Shown one piece after another: positions 43,401 to 53,500 of a stretch of 64,000 nt of DNA (the first letter of the stretch is position 1; the number at the start of each line of letters is the position of its first letter). A program made the position numbers and the translations under genes. The DNA is from Rhynchopus euleeides (Eukaryota > Euglenozoa > Diplonemea > Diplonemida > Diplonemidae): positions 1,893,501-1,957,500 of the forward strand of contig OY723239.1 in the NCBI GenBank assembly GCA_963210315.1. The letters are read 5' to 3'. The notes beneath the pieces were generated by a model. That model was given only the letters and a program-made list of their open reading frames with translations. It ran no database searches and had not been told where the DNA came from.

Positions 43401-43606
43401 TTGATGCAAATGGGGCCGACAACGACGGTGATACACCGTGTTACATTGCAGCTCAAATGGGACACGCCGACGTATTGCGCGTTCTCATCACTGAAGGGCA
43501 TGCTGATGTGAATCAGGCCAACAACAAAGCGAACACGCCGCTTTCTATTGCAGAACAAGGCGGCCACACCGCATCAGTTGCTATCTTGTCTGCAGCGATG
43601 GAGTGA
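40493..43606 (+). CDS. ADP-ribosyltransferase with zinc finger and ankyrin repeats, gene 2
   Basis: 1037 residues from the ATG at 40493; an in-frame ATG at 40409 would add 28 residues. Domains are as in gene 1: CCHC finger, R-S-E class ADP-ribosyltransferase with the same R, SxS and EKE motifs, then ankyrin repeats. Two things differ. A Thr-rich linker near residues 20-65 is longer here (ACAACC-type repeats at 40550-40680). The ankyrin array has about 13 repeats whose variable positions do not match those of gene 1. From 40683 to 42512 I find a single base difference (C at 34032, T at 41421, Ser to Leu). The final cap (LSIAEQGGHTA, ending ILSAAME) is again conserved. It is a recent duplicate or is kept alike by gene conversion. 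Confidence 0.88.
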   Translation: MSTTAGSGVQAAKALASPATTTKTTTTTTATATTTTADAAPTTTTTTTVTTTITTTTPATTNAADAVKTAWEAVEQLHAQVESRVGDGGEAVEVERKLEAALGEWHDALCHSVIAAMNKCLERRKGRGVAVGECASLALGARKELEKAAKEFKRAAGLVTASKGVSRFGDGIREIDVDQGWSDFFQGASYVMPLLGTVQAAMEAECEGYFICGACGIALKAECKERHVGKCKKLDEAGRRGGGRFETMTADWAVQQVEGKAEPYLRLYSLESPLCYGVNAAMREVAFSKKRERYEPMKGFAYSLYRAMLLQPKYEGTVFRAMDFRVKESLYSVGAVVTMPHPTSASEDPDVVKDFLGKGEGGDEVQGTILVLRVRTGRSIAQFSRFPEEKEVLIATNTQFRVVGRPDVGVLRLLEMALDSSLRNVVVVELQEVDFDHWGKLTDIMTDVERVRNAPLLHTIKTKVKREEKHQPHPVTRLLVKVGYPPSTEMPVVDGKTLLERAVEVEHNEQVVSLCCANLAHAGRTEDLNKALETALRMNESGSHCNTAAVLLSKGADVGSLPQELHTAGVAIVACACKRAVLDKAMGALGDTFWRAYEQEGPRKGWTVLHAAAARNRSDLLEDVLLSGKLPPDTVDALGRTACSVAAASGCVDALHILIKVGKADVNKADNDGATPCARAAQNGHADAVRTLIAEGRADVNIPDSDGWTPCCIGAQLGHADVLRVLLTEGHADVNKADSDGWTPCYIAAQNGQVDVLRILITEGNADVTKADNDGATPCYWAARNGHADALRILITEGHADVNTAHNDGRTPCYTAAYAGHADALRILIREGHADVNLANTDGQTPCFVAAHNGHADALRILITEGQADVSLANNDALTPCFMAAHHGHVDSLRILITEGHADVNKGHNDGRTPCYMAAQNGHADVLRILIKEGHADANVARNDGRTPCFIAAQQGHADVLRVLLNECQVDANGADNDGDTPCYIAAQMGHADVLRVLITEGHADVNQANNKANTPLSIAEQGGHTASVAILSAAME

Positions 43607-43806
43607 GTGGTCTTACGCCGAGACTCCGCCTGCGTCCATTCTGTTCTGAGTAAACCTGCAAGTGAATCTGTTGCCAACCCTCCTTTCCTGTGCTTCCTGC
43701 GCCTCAATCTGTCGAAAGAAGAAGAGAAGGTGCTGCCACATCGGCGAGGGCGCAGAAACTACCAAGACAACCTCGCCAGTGTAGTGACACGTGTAACATG
43801 TGAGCA

Positions 43807-43826
43807 CATGCCATTTCCATGGCATG
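43807..43826 (+). promoter_or_regulatory. Conserved 3' stem-loop, gene 2
   Basis: Identical 20-base hairpin to 36451-36470, about 200 bases after the stop codon, within a flank shared by the two genes but less conserved than the hairpin itself. Confidence 0.5.
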
Positions 43827-44515
43827 TTCTGTGCTTCTTCCGCGACCTGGCAACTGATGTGTTCTACACAACTGAAAGTCATGCGCCTGTATGGCACATA
43901 CCTTGGGTGAAGGTTAGCATGCATCCAACTTGTGCCTCCCCCTGCAACCGACCAACCGGTAACACCTGCACTGCCCCAAGCAGAGCTCTTGGTGAGAGCA
44001 GTGGAGGCAGGCCGCCTTCCGACACACGGGATCCTTCACTCTGTGGCATACTGTGCCAGCTTGCCTCTGTTTCCGTGAGGCGAGTCACTTGTTCTGCATG
44101 ATGTGGAGGAGCGTAACGAAGCAATTGACTTGTTCTGCACTTCTTATCGAAGGGCCTCCGTTTTCCCCCCACGGTGCGTTGGCTCTTCTTTGGGTTCAGC
44201 CACACCGCTGCATGTCACTGCCTGTGCCTCCGCTTCGAATGTTCAGAAGAGCGAGCCGTCTCACAAATATAGTGTTTTGAAAACGGATGGGTTGTGGACG
44301 AGCAGAACACAGCAACTAAATACAGAGGCCAGCTGGCACGGTTTGACACAGAGCGGAGGCACCTCCTGGTGCCTTTTCGTCAGGTGGTTGGTTGTCGACG
44401 CCATGAAAGGTTCAATGAAAGGTACACTGCACGGCGTGGTTGCGCCCGAAATGGACTCCGTGTGTATAGCAACAAAATTACCACACGCGCCACCCACGTG
44501 CCTTCCCCCCCTGTT
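43827..44515. other. Non-genic interval
   Basis: Carries a copy of the short dispersed repeat (about 44080-44165, core TTCTGCACTTCTTATCGAAG). No gene is recognised. Confidence 0.4.
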
Positions 44516-44519
44516 TTAA

Positions 44520-45656
44520 CCTTTTGAGACCGGTGGGGGGGCGACTTAATTCACCCAAAATCCGGGATTTTGGCCACCTTCCCCAGTAAGGATTTTTCCA
44601 CTCCACCAAAATCAGAATTTCTTTTTATGGTGAACTGCGTTGTTTCAGAACGATCCGAGAATCAACTTTTTTTTGAGAAAAAAAACATTTTTTTTCACGG
44701 CCGGCCACTCGCAATGACCACCCAAAATATTCTTGGGCGGTTATAGGGCCCAACCACACATCTGAACCAGACCCCCAGATCTGAGAAAAAATTCCGAAAA
44801 ATGCGTTTTTCGGGCAGAACGGGGACAGCGCATTCCACGATGCCAAGATTTTCTGAAAAATTCCAAAAAAATCGACTTTTGCCTGCTGACCCAATATTCC
44901 GGTGAAAAAGGTGTAAAATGCAGGGTCTGTGAGGTCGGGTCACCAGACCCAGGTGTGACTTTCGGGCAGTTTTGGGACATATCTTTCCAGAAACACGTTT
45001 TTTGGGTGCCTGGGGGTGTTTCGAGGCCATTTCTGTGGCCACAGATGCAGGACCCCCGGGTGGCCAAAAACCACCAAAAACCTGGAAATAGGTGGACTCC
45101 ATATTTGGTCTCGGCAGGAAAATTTTTCAATTTTGGACTTTTTTCGAAAAAAATGTTGTCGTGAAACGCGCTGCTCTGGCCGTTTCCGAGAATATTTTTT
45201 TTCCCGAAATTTTTTTTTCTGGCGATAGTGGGGCTATTTATGTAAATTTGGAAGGCCTCTCCAGGTTGTGTTACGCAGCCCAGTTTTTTGCACCCCCCCG
45301 GATTTTCGAAACATGGCGAAAACGCGCTTTTTCGAGACCAAAACAATTCACCATAAAAAAATCGAGGAAAAAGGTGGAGTACAGTCCCTGTTACTGGTAA
45401 TGGAGAAAAATATCCCCAAAACTCAAAAAAACGCGATTTTCGGGATTTTCCGAAAAAGTGCATTTTTCTTCATTGCAACCAATGTAGTCGGGAGACCGCA
45501 TCGTAATTTTTCTCTTGCTTCTTTGCAACGTTCTGCGACATCTGAGTTCACCATAAAAAAAATCGATCAAAAATTCGTAGTGGAAAGCATATGGTTGCCC
45601 AGTGCGAAAAAAAATTGACTTTTCGACACACATGTGTGTCGCTAGGTACCTAAAGG
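44520..45656. mobile_element. piggyBac-type non-autonomous element
   Basis: Flanked on both sides by TTAA (44516-44519 and 45657-45660), and both ends begin CCTTT when read inward. Inside is A/T-rich sequence, in contrast to the GC-rich surroundings, with inverted TTCACCATAAAAA-type blocks near 44627, 45349 and 45547. Open frames are short and low complexity (Phe/Lys rich). It shares CCACTCCACCAAAATC with the palindrome at 28724. No transposase is seen, so it would depend on one from elsewhere. Confidence 0.75.
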
Positions 45657-45874
45657 TTAAAGGAATGCCGGGGTTCTTTTGATCCGTTTGGCCGTTTGGG
45701 GAAGAAGAGAAACAAGAGGGAAAGGGGGAATCGCGGTGGCCGACCCCCCCACCCCCCCCCCCCCCCCCCAGCTCGCAACAAGCGAGGGCTTAACACACAC
45801 CTGTGGGAATGGGTGGTGCAATTCGGCGGCGCACCCGCGACACCGCCGTGCCACATCAGGTATCACGGGCAGGC

Positions 45875-47983
45875 ATGATGGGGTGGTTTGAAAACATCAT
45901 CTCGATGGACGGGAAGCTGCAGGGCAAGGCACGCAGCGACAGGCGCCTGCTCTTCAGCATGAGCTGTGTGCTTGCAGTCGTACAGATCATCTCACCGGCA
46001 CTCGTTGTCAAGTGGCCATTCCTCTGGGTATTTTCAGGGTTTCTTGTCGTACCGCAGTACGTGCTCGTCGTGCTGTGCCTCTGCCGCATCGACCTGACTC
46101 ACAACATCGTGCGAGCCTACATTGTGGCGCTCGCCATCGGCATCATCGGCTCAGACTACAACATGCGGACGATCCAAAGCGCGCCCATGTGGCCGACTTT
46201 TGTGCTGCTCGCAGATCTATCGCTGATGGTCGGTCTCGGGAGGCGGTTCGCAACAGGGCTGATTGCGCTTGCCGCTCTGTGGGTCGTCATCACCGGCACC
46301 GAAATGATGCTGCGCTTCGGGCTGTACGACCTGCCTGGCTCAGCACCCTACTGGTTCAGGTGGGAGGGCATTCACGTCGCCTGCACACACCCGCCGTGCC
46401 CCGTCGGCCCTGCGGGAGCTTTGCACGAGGTGGAGGTGTCGCTGTTGGTGCTGCTGATCGACTTCGGCGCCACACGCGGGTTCGCAGATGCTGTTGAGAT
46501 GGAGAAGGCGTCGATGGGACGGACCATTGAGACTGTGGAGGCGATTGCACAACTTCTGGCGGGCTACGACGTCGACACTGTGGCGGAGATGCTGCAGAAG
46601 GCGGAGGGGCGGCTGCCTGCAGCGATGCACGAGGCCCTTCAGGGGCTGGAGCAGAACCTGCGTGCGTACCGCCCGTACCTCCCTGCCGTGCTGCTGGAGC
46701 AGCAGCACTCGCCTCATGACCCCATCGTGTCGCCAGGCAGTGCAGCAGCTGCACCCGGTGCGAAGAGCGAGCGTGCGGCACTCGTGTTCACCGACATCCG
46801 TGCGTCCACATCGATCTGGGAGGCGGCACCTGAGGCGATGAAGAAGGCGATGGTGGTTCACGACGCAGTGATACGATCTGCACTGTCTGCGTGGGGCGGG
46901 TACGAGGTGAAGACAATCGGGGATGCCTTCATGGTTGCGTTCGAGGATGCACATGCGGGTGTGTGCTTCGGGCTTGAGGTGCAGGAGAAGCTGCTTGCGG
47001 CGGAGTGGCCCGCTGCGCTGCTGGAGGTCGGGATCTGCAGCCCGACAGAGCTGTGGGGCGGGCTGACGGTGCGTGTCGGTGTGAACGAGGGACCTGTGAC
47101 GCTAGAGACGAATACGCTGACCGGGCGTGTGGACTACTTCGGACGTACAGTGAATGTCGCGTCACGCCTCGAGTCTGCGTGTGTGCCTGGTGCAGTTGCG
47201 GTGCCTGCCGAGCTGTGGACGAGCGTGCGTGGGGTGTCCGGGTGTGTCGGTGCATATGCAGGCAACGCGGTGCCCACCGACCTGAAGGGTGTGAGCGAGC
47301 CTGTGCCTGTGTGCAGCGTGTGGCCTGCCTCCCTGCAGGGCCGTGAGCGCCACCCTCTGCAGGCAGCTGTCCCACCCCCACCGTCCCTTGCACAGTCCCG
47401 TCATGGGTCGTGTGTGTCACAGTCCACCTTCGGTGATACTGTGCTGCTGCGCACCACCGCACGCCAGGAGGCAACAGTCGCTGCAACCACACTCAAAAGC
47501 ATTACTCTGTGCGAGATCGACAACGTGCTGGCGGCTGTGGTGCCACTGTTGGAACAGAGTGGTGGTGTGCTGCTGTCCCTTCTCGGCAACAACTTCTTCA
47601 TCGGGTGGAACGTCGGGAAGAAGGTCCCGTCACACGCAGAGAGCTCACTGCGGTTTGCACAGCGCGTGCTGCAGCACGGTGAACGGCAGACAGTGTCAAC
47701 ACTTGGTATCGCGAGCGGGACTGTCGAGCACGGAGACGTGGGGACGGTGCGGCAGCGCTTCGTGACTGCGTCAGGCGGTGCTGTGGAGGCGAGCCTTGCG
47801 CTGCGGCGTCTGGCGCTGTCGATGCACATGCGGTGCCTGTACACGGCGGAGGCACCACCGGGTGCTGTGCGCAAGATGCTGCTTCCCACCACAGCACGTG
47901 TGCCACACCACGACGGCCCTGACGGCGTTGTCTACGAGGTGGAGGACAGCATGCATGCCATATGGGACACCGCACCTCGATGA
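45875..47983 (+). CDS. Membrane adenylyl cyclase, class III
   Basis: 702 residues from the ATG at 45875; an in-frame ATG at 45809 would add 22. Residues about 20-215 hold five or six hydrophobic segments, so it is a membrane protein. A connector with LRAYRPYLP (about 262-270) resembles the helical lead-in of many protist cyclases. The catalytic domain (about 300-460) has both metal aspartates (D307 in FTDI, D350 in IGD), K346 and D420 at the purine-selecting positions, and N427 and R431 in NVASRLE. Lys and Asp point to ATP, so the product should be cAMP. Residues about 525-665 look like a second cyclase fold (EHGDVGTVRQRF, ASGGAVEASLAL) without the catalytic residues. Catalysis needs a dimer of such domains, and the second copy may serve as partner or regulator. 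Confidence 0.9.
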   Translation: MMGWFENIISMDGKLQGKARSDRRLLFSMSCVLAVVQIISPALVVKWPFLWVFSGFLVVPQYVLVVLCLCRIDLTHNIVRAYIVALAIGIIGSDYNMRTIQSAPMWPTFVLLADLSLMVGLGRRFATGLIALAALWVVITGTEMMLRFGLYDLPGSAPYWFRWEGIHVACTHPPCPVGPAGALHEVEVSLLVLLIDFGATRGFADAVEMEKASMGRTIETVEAIAQLLAGYDVDTVAEMLQKAEGRLPAAMHEALQGLEQNLRAYRPYLPAVLLEQQHSPHDPIVSPGSAAAAPGAKSERAALVFTDIRASTSIWEAAPEAMKKAMVVHDAVIRSALSAWGGYEVKTIGDAFMVAFEDAHAGVCFGLEVQEKLLAAEWPAALLEVGICSPTELWGGLTVRVGVNEGPVTLETNTLTGRVDYFGRTVNVASRLESACVPGAVAVPAELWTSVRGVSGCVGAYAGNAVPTDLKGVSEPVPVCSVWPASLQGRERHPLQAAVPPPPSLAQSRHGSCVSQSTFGDTVLLRTTARQEATVAATTLKSITLCEIDNVLAAVVPLLEQSGGVLLSLLGNNFFIGWNVGKKVPSHAESSLRFAQRVLQHGERQTVSTLGIASGTVEHGDVGTVRQRFVTASGGAVEASLALRRLALSMHMRCLYTAEAPPGAVRKMLLPTTARVPHHDGPDGVVYEVEDSMHAIWDTAPR

Positions 47984-50582
47984 GATCCCAGCGCCATCAC
48001 AGCAAGCACCGCCGTGACAAGAAGCCAGGCATGCGGTTCCTACTCCCACTTCTTCGACTACTCTTCAACCCCCCACCCGCCCCTACTTCTCCGCCCCGCC
48101 TGAGTATTTCTCAACCCATTCAGGCCACCCTAGCAGTTTATTGGGTAGCAGCAAGGCCTTCGCACGACGTGGAGACACGTGAGATCAGCCCTCGCAAAAC
48201 AGCAGCCATGCTGGCAATGTTGACACCCGAGTGACAGCCTCCATGCTCACCAAGTTCCGACCCCCGCTCTGATGATCGCTTGAAGTCATCCAGGGGATGG
48301 CTCAAAGTATCACAACAGTGCACAGAGGACATTTTCTTCTCTGTGCCACGCTGTGTGTCGTAGCCGCTCGCCTTTCTGCATTTCTGAGCGAGGCCCCACA
48401 GCGGGTGCATGCTTTATCTTGACGATGAACAGCTCCTCACAGTCAAAAGCGGCTGCTCCCAGCAAAGGAGGCATCCGCGGTGCCAGTTGCGTCGAGGGGC
48501 AACTGGGCGCAAGGCAGTCACCCGCACAACGCTTCGCCGCTCCGCTCACTAAGTTGTTTCTCTGTTCTCCGGGCCCCGCCGCCCAGGAAACCCCCATCCC
48601 CACCCCCACCCCCCCCCTCCCCCCCCGACCCACTTTCAACAATTTACACCATGAATGTGCCCCGTGAATGGGGAACGGGTATTACTGGAAACCAGGTCAT
48701 CCTCCTCTATTACCAGGTATTACCGGGTCAGAAGCGGATACCAGACCCGGTAACACCCGTTTTTCGATCCGGTAAGGCCCGGACACGGGGCAGATTCATT
48801 TTACACATAATCCTGCTCCCATCTGGTGGCCACTTTGCACCCCAGGGGCAGCAGATCGTGGTGACGGGCTGTGCTCACGAACGCAGGGAAGCCGCGGCAG
48901 AAGACACAAAGAACAAACGAGATGGCATTAAGATCGGACCGCGTGGCGTTCGTGCTGGCCATGCTGCAAACACGTTGTCAAGAAGTGCACGAGGCATCCC
49001 TGACCCTTCTTCATAGAATACACCTTCCGACATCACCCCAGCAAAGCGCTAGGGGGGAGGCAGGGGAGTAGTGTATCACGATCGATGAGATGTCCTTTGG
49101 CCCTTCCTCTTCCTTCCTCTGTTCTCGCGACCTTTTTTTAAGCACATGCATGATGCGTAAAAGTGTAGGAGTGCTTCCGACGACCTGCTTCTTTTTCAGT
49201 GAGTCTTGCTAGTTCGTGTTCACAGTGTGTGCTCCACACCCACATCAAAGCAGCAGGCTAGGGTGGTGGAAGCGTCAACGCATCATTAAGGAAGAAGGAA
49301 GCACGGTCGCTACGCTTTTTTGTGTAGAAGCGCCAACGCAACAAACAAAAAGGAAATTCAACAGAGCGGTGGTAGAGCGGGCGCTTTGCGATGCGCGCGG
49401 TTTGCATTTCCAACAACCCCGGCGCCGCCCTCAACGAATGAATGACATTCGCCGTTCGGATCCTTGCGTTGCATACACTTCACACACATGCTGGGGGGGA
49501 GGGGCCGGGGGGGGGGGGGTGGGGGGCGGTGTCCTGCATTGTGAGGAACGCCAACTTCTGTTGCTTCTTCTCTCGGGCCTACAGCGCCTTGTGCCGGCAT
49601 CGCGTGGTATGCCGTTTGTCCGAGTCGCCCAGTACGGAGGGGGGGGTATCCATATAATTATGATGGGATCAAACCAGTGTCACTTCACCCCGTTTGCCCT
49701 TGTGTAACATTTCCCTCTTTTCGTGGTCACACATTTGTCATTTTTTACTGCAACAGGGGCTTCTGCCTGTGTCAAAAACGTAGTCGGCAGGCTGCGGCGG
49801 GTTTGGCGCACACACAACAGCCTTCTCTTTTTTTTTGGGGGGGGGGGGTTTCAGCATTCGACGAAGAACACCAGCTACCATTCGTGCCCTTCTCTCTTGT
49901 GATTCATCCGGTTGCATCAGTCTTTCTTATTTCTGGGCAGAAAATGCGATGCACGCATACTTTTCAAACCCTCTCGCATGGTGAAGAGCGGTGACGTGCG
50001 GTGATCATTGTTAGCGGAACGGGACGAGACTCTCTGCACGAAAGCCGTGAGAAAATACCATTTCCGATCAGGAGCCTGGCTGACTCAGAGAGAAGAGGAA
50101 CAAGAAGTGCACAGACATGGGGTGATCACTGATGGCCAGCGCCAGCCAGGCGATTTTCAGGAATCCACACCACAGCTCCTCGCCCAACAGCCCAGTGTTG
50201 GCAGCACGTGGGGTATCAGCGCCAGCACTGGCCCACTCCTGACCCATGTTCGCTTGTCTTTCCACGCAAGCACAGAGCAATGTGACTGTGTACCGTTTAT
50301 TGCGCAGGTTCAAGTGATCAAACAATATTCCGTGACGCAGGCACCCCACCCGGGACCTACCACCCCACACCCAACCCCCGCCCTAAGCTGTTCCCCCTGC
50401 GGCCAGTGTCGATGCGGCATTCGAGATGTGCGGAAGCACACAGCTCGACGCCGCTTGCAGGTACCTTGCCTGCCCACACCCCACCACCCAGCAGGCAAGC
50501 CCTCGGGGCACAGCAGGCCCGTGTCGGTGGCTGCCCAGGGTTCCAGGGTGTTGTGGCAGCAGCAGTGGGTTGGCACTTCCGC
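47984..50582. other. Intergenic interval, about 2.6 kb
   Basis: Contains a short dispersed repeat copy (about 48340-48400), C-rich and G-rich homopolymers (48600-48630, 49505-49525), a GGTATTACCGGGT/ACCCGGTAACACC inverted pair at 48714-48755 and a tRNA-like stretch at 49367. No protein gene is supported. Confidence 0.45.
49367..49411 (+). other. tRNA-Ala-like stretch, incomplete
   Basis: GTGGTAGAGCG, then GCGCTTTGCGATGCGC, then GGTTTGCATTTCC resemble the D arm, an anticodon arm with TGC and the T arm of eukaryotic alanine tRNA. The anticodon loop has one extra base and the acceptor stem and 5' D stem do not pair. It is not a working tRNA; it could be a pseudogene or the head of a SINE. Confidence 0.3.
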
Positions 50583-53500
50583 ATGGCAGGGGGCAGGGAA
50601 GTGCCGCTGCACCGCGCCTGCAGGCAAGGCAATGCTGCGCGTGTGGTGGAGCTGCTGCAGGCAGGTGCTGACGTCAACAGGGCTGATAACAACGGGAAGG
50701 CCCCGCTCATATTAGCGAGCCTAGAGGGACACGACAACTGCGTGGCGACCCTGATAGAAGCAGGTGCTGATGTGGACGCCACAGACAGGCGGGGCAAGCC
50801 TGCCATCTTCCATGCTGCACGCAAGGAGCATGCCGTCTGCTTCAGACTTCTCCTTCAGGCGGGTGCGAAGGTTGACATGAGGGATCGTGCAACGTCTGCG
50901 CTTCATCTTTTCAGCCAGAAGGGCGACGTCGATGCTGCTCAGCGGCTGCTGCAGGCAGGTGCGGAGGTCAACATGCCTGACGGCAACAAGACGACCCCGC
51001 TCATGTTTGCTGCTGAGAACGGGCACGACAACTGCGTGGCGACCCTGATCGCAGCAGGTGCTGATGTGGACGCCACAGACAGGCGGAAGCGCCCTGCCAT
51101 CTTCCATGCTGCACGCAAGGGGCATGCTGCCTGCCTCAGGCTTCTCCTTCAGGCGGGTGCCAAGGTCGACATGACAGGCCTGGAAATCTCTACACTTCAT
51201 ATTTCCTGTCTGAATGGCGACGTCGACTGTGTCCAGCAGCTGCTGCAGGCAGGTGCTGCTGTCAACAGGGCTGACAGCAACGGGAAGACCCCGCTCATCA
51301 TAGCGAGCCAAGAGGGACACGACAACTGCTTGAGACCCCTGATCGAGGCAGGTGCTGATGTGAACGCTACAGACACACGAAGCCGCCCTGCTATCTTCCA
51401 TGCTGCACGCAAGGGACATGCCGTCTGCTTCAGACTTCTCCTTCAGGCGGGTGCGAAGGTTGACATGAGGGATCGTGCAACGTCTGCACTTCATGTTTTC
51501 AGTCAGAAAGGGCACGGCGACTGTATCCAGGAGCTGCTGCAGGGAGGTGCTGACGTCAACAGGGCTGCTCAAGGAGACAGGATGACCCCACTTACTATAG
51601 CAGCTGGAAGCGGGCACGACAACTGCGTTGCAACTCTGATCGCAGCAGGTGCTGATGTGGACGCCACAGACAGGCGGGGCAAGCCTGCCATCTTCCATGC
51701 TGCACGCAACGGCCATGCTGGCTGCCTCAGGCTTCTCCTTCAGGCGGGTGCAAAGGTTGACATGAAGGCTGGTGAAACCTCTGCGCTTCATGTTTTCAGC
51801 AAGAAGGGCGACGTCGGCAATCTACAGAAGCTGCTGCAGGCAGGTGCTGATGTCAACAGGGCTGGTACGAATGGGAAGACCTCACTCATGTTTGCCGCTC
51901 AAAACGGGCACGACAACTGCGTGGCAGCCCTGCTTGAGGCAGGTGCTGATGTGGGCGTCACAGACAGTCGGTGGCGAACTGCCATCTTCCATGCTGTACA
52001 TAAGGGGCATGTTGCCTGCCTCAGGCTTCTTTTTCAGGCGGGTGCAGAGGTTGGCGTGCACGATATGAAAGCCTCTGCACTTCAGCTTTCCAGTCAGAAG
52101 GGGGATGTCCACTGTATCGAGAAGCTGCTGCAGGCAGGTGCTGATGTCAACGCGCGTGCCAGCAAAAACATGACCCCGCTCATGATCGCCGCTGAAAACG
52201 GACACGAGAACTGCGTCGCAACCCTGATCGAGGCAGGTGCTGATGCCAGTCTCTTTTGCCACTCCCACGATTACACCCAGACAGCGATCGTGTTCGCCAT
52301 AGCTAACGGACACGAGGCCTGTGTGCGGCTCCTCATCGCAGGTGCAGACCTCAGGCACTGTGTATGGGTTGCTGCTTGGGAGGGTCAGCTTGGCTGCCTC
52401 AGGCTTCTCCTTCGGGCGGGCGGACAGCTTGACATGAACGATGCTATGGGCGCCTCTCCGCTTCATGTTGCCTGTGAACGTGGTGCCCTGGAATGTGTTC
52501 GCGAGCTCCTGCAGGCAGGTGCTGATGCCAATGGGGTTGATGACGAGGAGTCAATGCTCATTAGCGCCGCTCGCGACGGGCGCGAGAAGTGCGTGGCATT
52601 CCTGATCACAGCAGGTGCTCATGTCAACAGCTGTGATGGCGACGGCAGGACGGCACTCTGGTGGGCCGCTGCTTATGGACGGGAACACTGTGTGGCATTC
52701 CTGGTTGCAGCAGGTGCTCATGTCAATGTCAGTGATGACGACAGCATGCCCCCTCTTGTGCGGACTACTCAGTGGAACAACGCTAGCTGCATAGCAACCC
52801 TGATCACAGCAGGTGCTGATGTCAACGCCACAGACCAGGACGGGCACTCTGCCGTCTATTATGCCGCAGAGAACAGGCATGCCGACTGCCTCAGGCTTCT
52901 CCTTGAAGCGGGTGCACAGGTCGACAGACCCGCAGGTGTTGCGGCTGCGCTTCATTTAGCCTGTGAAGAAGGCGACATCAACTGGGTCCAGCAGCTGCTG
53001 CAGGAAGGTGCTGCTGTCAACAGGGCTGACAGCAACGGGAAAACCCCGCTCATTTTGGCGGTTGAAAACGGACACGATAACTGCTTGGGACCCCTGATCG
53101 AGGCAGGTGCTGATGTGGACGCTACAGACACAGGGGCGTTCTGCCTCTCTCGCCTCTCACTACAGGGGCTGATGATGATAACGCCACAGAAAAAGGGGCG
53201 ATCTGCCTTCTTTTTTGCCGCAGAGAACAGGCACGCTGGCTGCCTCAGGCTTCTCCTTGAGGCGGGTGCACAGGTCGATATGAACGATGACGACATACGT
53301 ACACTTGTTGCGGTTGCGCTTTGTTTAGTCTGTGAAGAAGGTTGCAACGACAGTATCCAGAAGCTGCTGCAGGCAGGTGCTGACGTCAACGGGAATGTCA
53401 CCGACTGCGACGCCCCACTTACTACAGCGGCTGATAAGGGACACGCCAACTGCGTAGCAACCCTGATCACAGCAGGTGCTGACGTCAACAGGGCTAACAG

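Noticed and set aside
49367..49411. Functional tRNA-Ala gene
   Set aside because: No acceptor stem pairing, 8-base anticodon loop and imperfect T arm.
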